DNA of 64,000 bases from Hymenobacter rubidus (lineage in GTDB: Bacteria; Bacteroidota; Bacteroidia; Cytophagales; Hymenobacteraceae). Both the position numbers and the translations under genes were made by a program. The notes beneath the pieces were generated by a model that was given only the letters and a program-made list of their open reading frames with translations, searched no databases and had not been told where the DNA came from. This document shows positions 63,682 through 64,000 of the stretch, one piece after another. The DNA lies in the NCBI RefSeq assembly GCF_016734815.1, contig NZ_JAERQF010000013.1:1-64000 (forward strand), written 5' to 3'. Position 1 is the first letter of the stretch; each line of letters starts with the position of its first letter.

Positions 63682-64000
63682 GGAAGCAGGCGCCAAGTTA
63701 ACCAGAGAACGGTTTCAGACCGGTGTTCCATATGAAGTTAAAAGCCACGGCTGTTGAGAAAATGCTCTTCGCGCGGGCAGCCCGCTACGCCGAAGCACCT
63801 TCCTGAACAGCTTTTCTACAGCCGTTTCGAAGTCAATGTACGTGCGGTCAGTAGCGCGGACTTTGTCGTTCGCGTGCCAGAACGAGCTAGCGGCGCGGGG
63901 ACGCGAACGATAAGGTTCGCGCTACGGTATACCGATTCCGAAACCGCTGTAGTAGCGGGCGTAAAAACCGAAAACCGCTCCAACAGTCCTTTTACACTCG
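63682..64000. other. Non-coding right edge with large palindrome
   Basis: No gene was found between hutI and the edge. The region holds a nested imperfect palindrome (63816-63952) whose outer parts may extend further (GCCCGCTAC near 63780 against GTAGCGGGC near 63955). Confidence 0.6.
63816..63952. repeat. Nested imperfect palindrome (REP-like)
   Basis: The inner arms 63851-63875 and 63901-63925 are 25-bp inverted repeats with three mismatches (GTAGCGCGGACTTTGTCGTT / complement). The outer arms 63816-63834 and 63934-63952 pair over 19 bp with three mismatches. It would form a long branched hairpin downstream of the neighbouring genes and looks like a dispersed palindromic unit. Confidence 0.8.

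Overview
The window looks like a chromosomal segment of a GC-rich Bacteroidota, most probably Hymenobacter or a close relative in the Cytophagales. The evidence is two tandem SusC/SusD pairs, a hybrid two-component sensor, a type IX secretion (T9SS) C-terminal sorting domain, promoters of the TAnnTTTG type, near-absence of Shine-Dalgarno sites and very high coding GC. The genus is inferred from style, not from a marker gene.

Bases 1 to about 53,500 form one large polysaccharide utilisation locus (PUL). On the minus strand, reading from 45,226 downwards, lie susC2-susD2-susC1-susD1, a perfect 38-bp inverted repeat, GH35, GH43_24-like exo-beta-1,3-galactanase, a gap with a broken T9SS sorting domain, DUF2264 (GH154-like), GH30 endo-beta-1,6-galactanase-like, GH29, a tandem GH43-GH43 protein, GH105, GH43_12-like, GH97, GH127/GH146, GH27, a 30-bp inverted repeat, GH43, and a terminator. 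Next come a 1,645-residue T9SS-secreted GH128-like protein (12,680-7,743) convergent with a plus-strand GH43, then a minus-strand group: GH2 beta-galactosidase, a small secreted TonB-plug-like protein, and a beta-propeller (BNR_4)-GH16 fusion. A hybrid two-component regulator (45,739-49,995), a second DUF2264 protein and a sodium/sugar symporter are read divergently on the plus strand.

The enzyme set fits type II arabinogalactan (arabinogalactan-protein glycan) well. It has beta-1,3-galactan backbone enzymes (GH43_24, GH16, GH2, GH35), a beta-1,6-galactan side-chain enzyme (GH30), arabinofuranosidases (GH43s, GH127/146), alpha-galactosidase or beta-L-arabinopyranosidase candidates (GH27, GH97), fucosidase (GH29), and uronic-acid/rhamnose cap enzymes (DUF2264/GH154, GH105, and a propeller of the GH145/PL24/PL25/PL42 type). 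No sulfatases are present, which argues against carrageenan, porphyran or ulvan. The substrate remains an inference.

The most interesting new signal is a shared regulatory element. Tandem half-sites, each an A/T-rich stretch followed by a C-run and spaced exactly 22 bp apart, sit 20-22 bp upstream of a -7-like element in front of susC2, the GH2 gene, the GH128-like gene and the plus-strand DUF2264 gene; a weaker version precedes the plus-strand GH43. This is the layout expected of an operator for the AraC-type domain of the locus's own hybrid regulator. It ties the GH128-like T9SS protein into the regulon as its only clearly surface-exported enzyme.

From about 53,500 to the right edge the content is ordinary chromosome: an IS630-type transposase remnant, a possible 49-residue membrane peptide, a GT2 glycosyltransferase with an in-frame palindromic insertion, an LPG-synthase-like membrane protein, ruvC, small lipoproteins, a PhzF-family protein, an ECF sigma factor with a membrane-spanning partner, hutI, and a large imperfect palindrome. 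No rRNA, tRNA or CRISPR array was seen.
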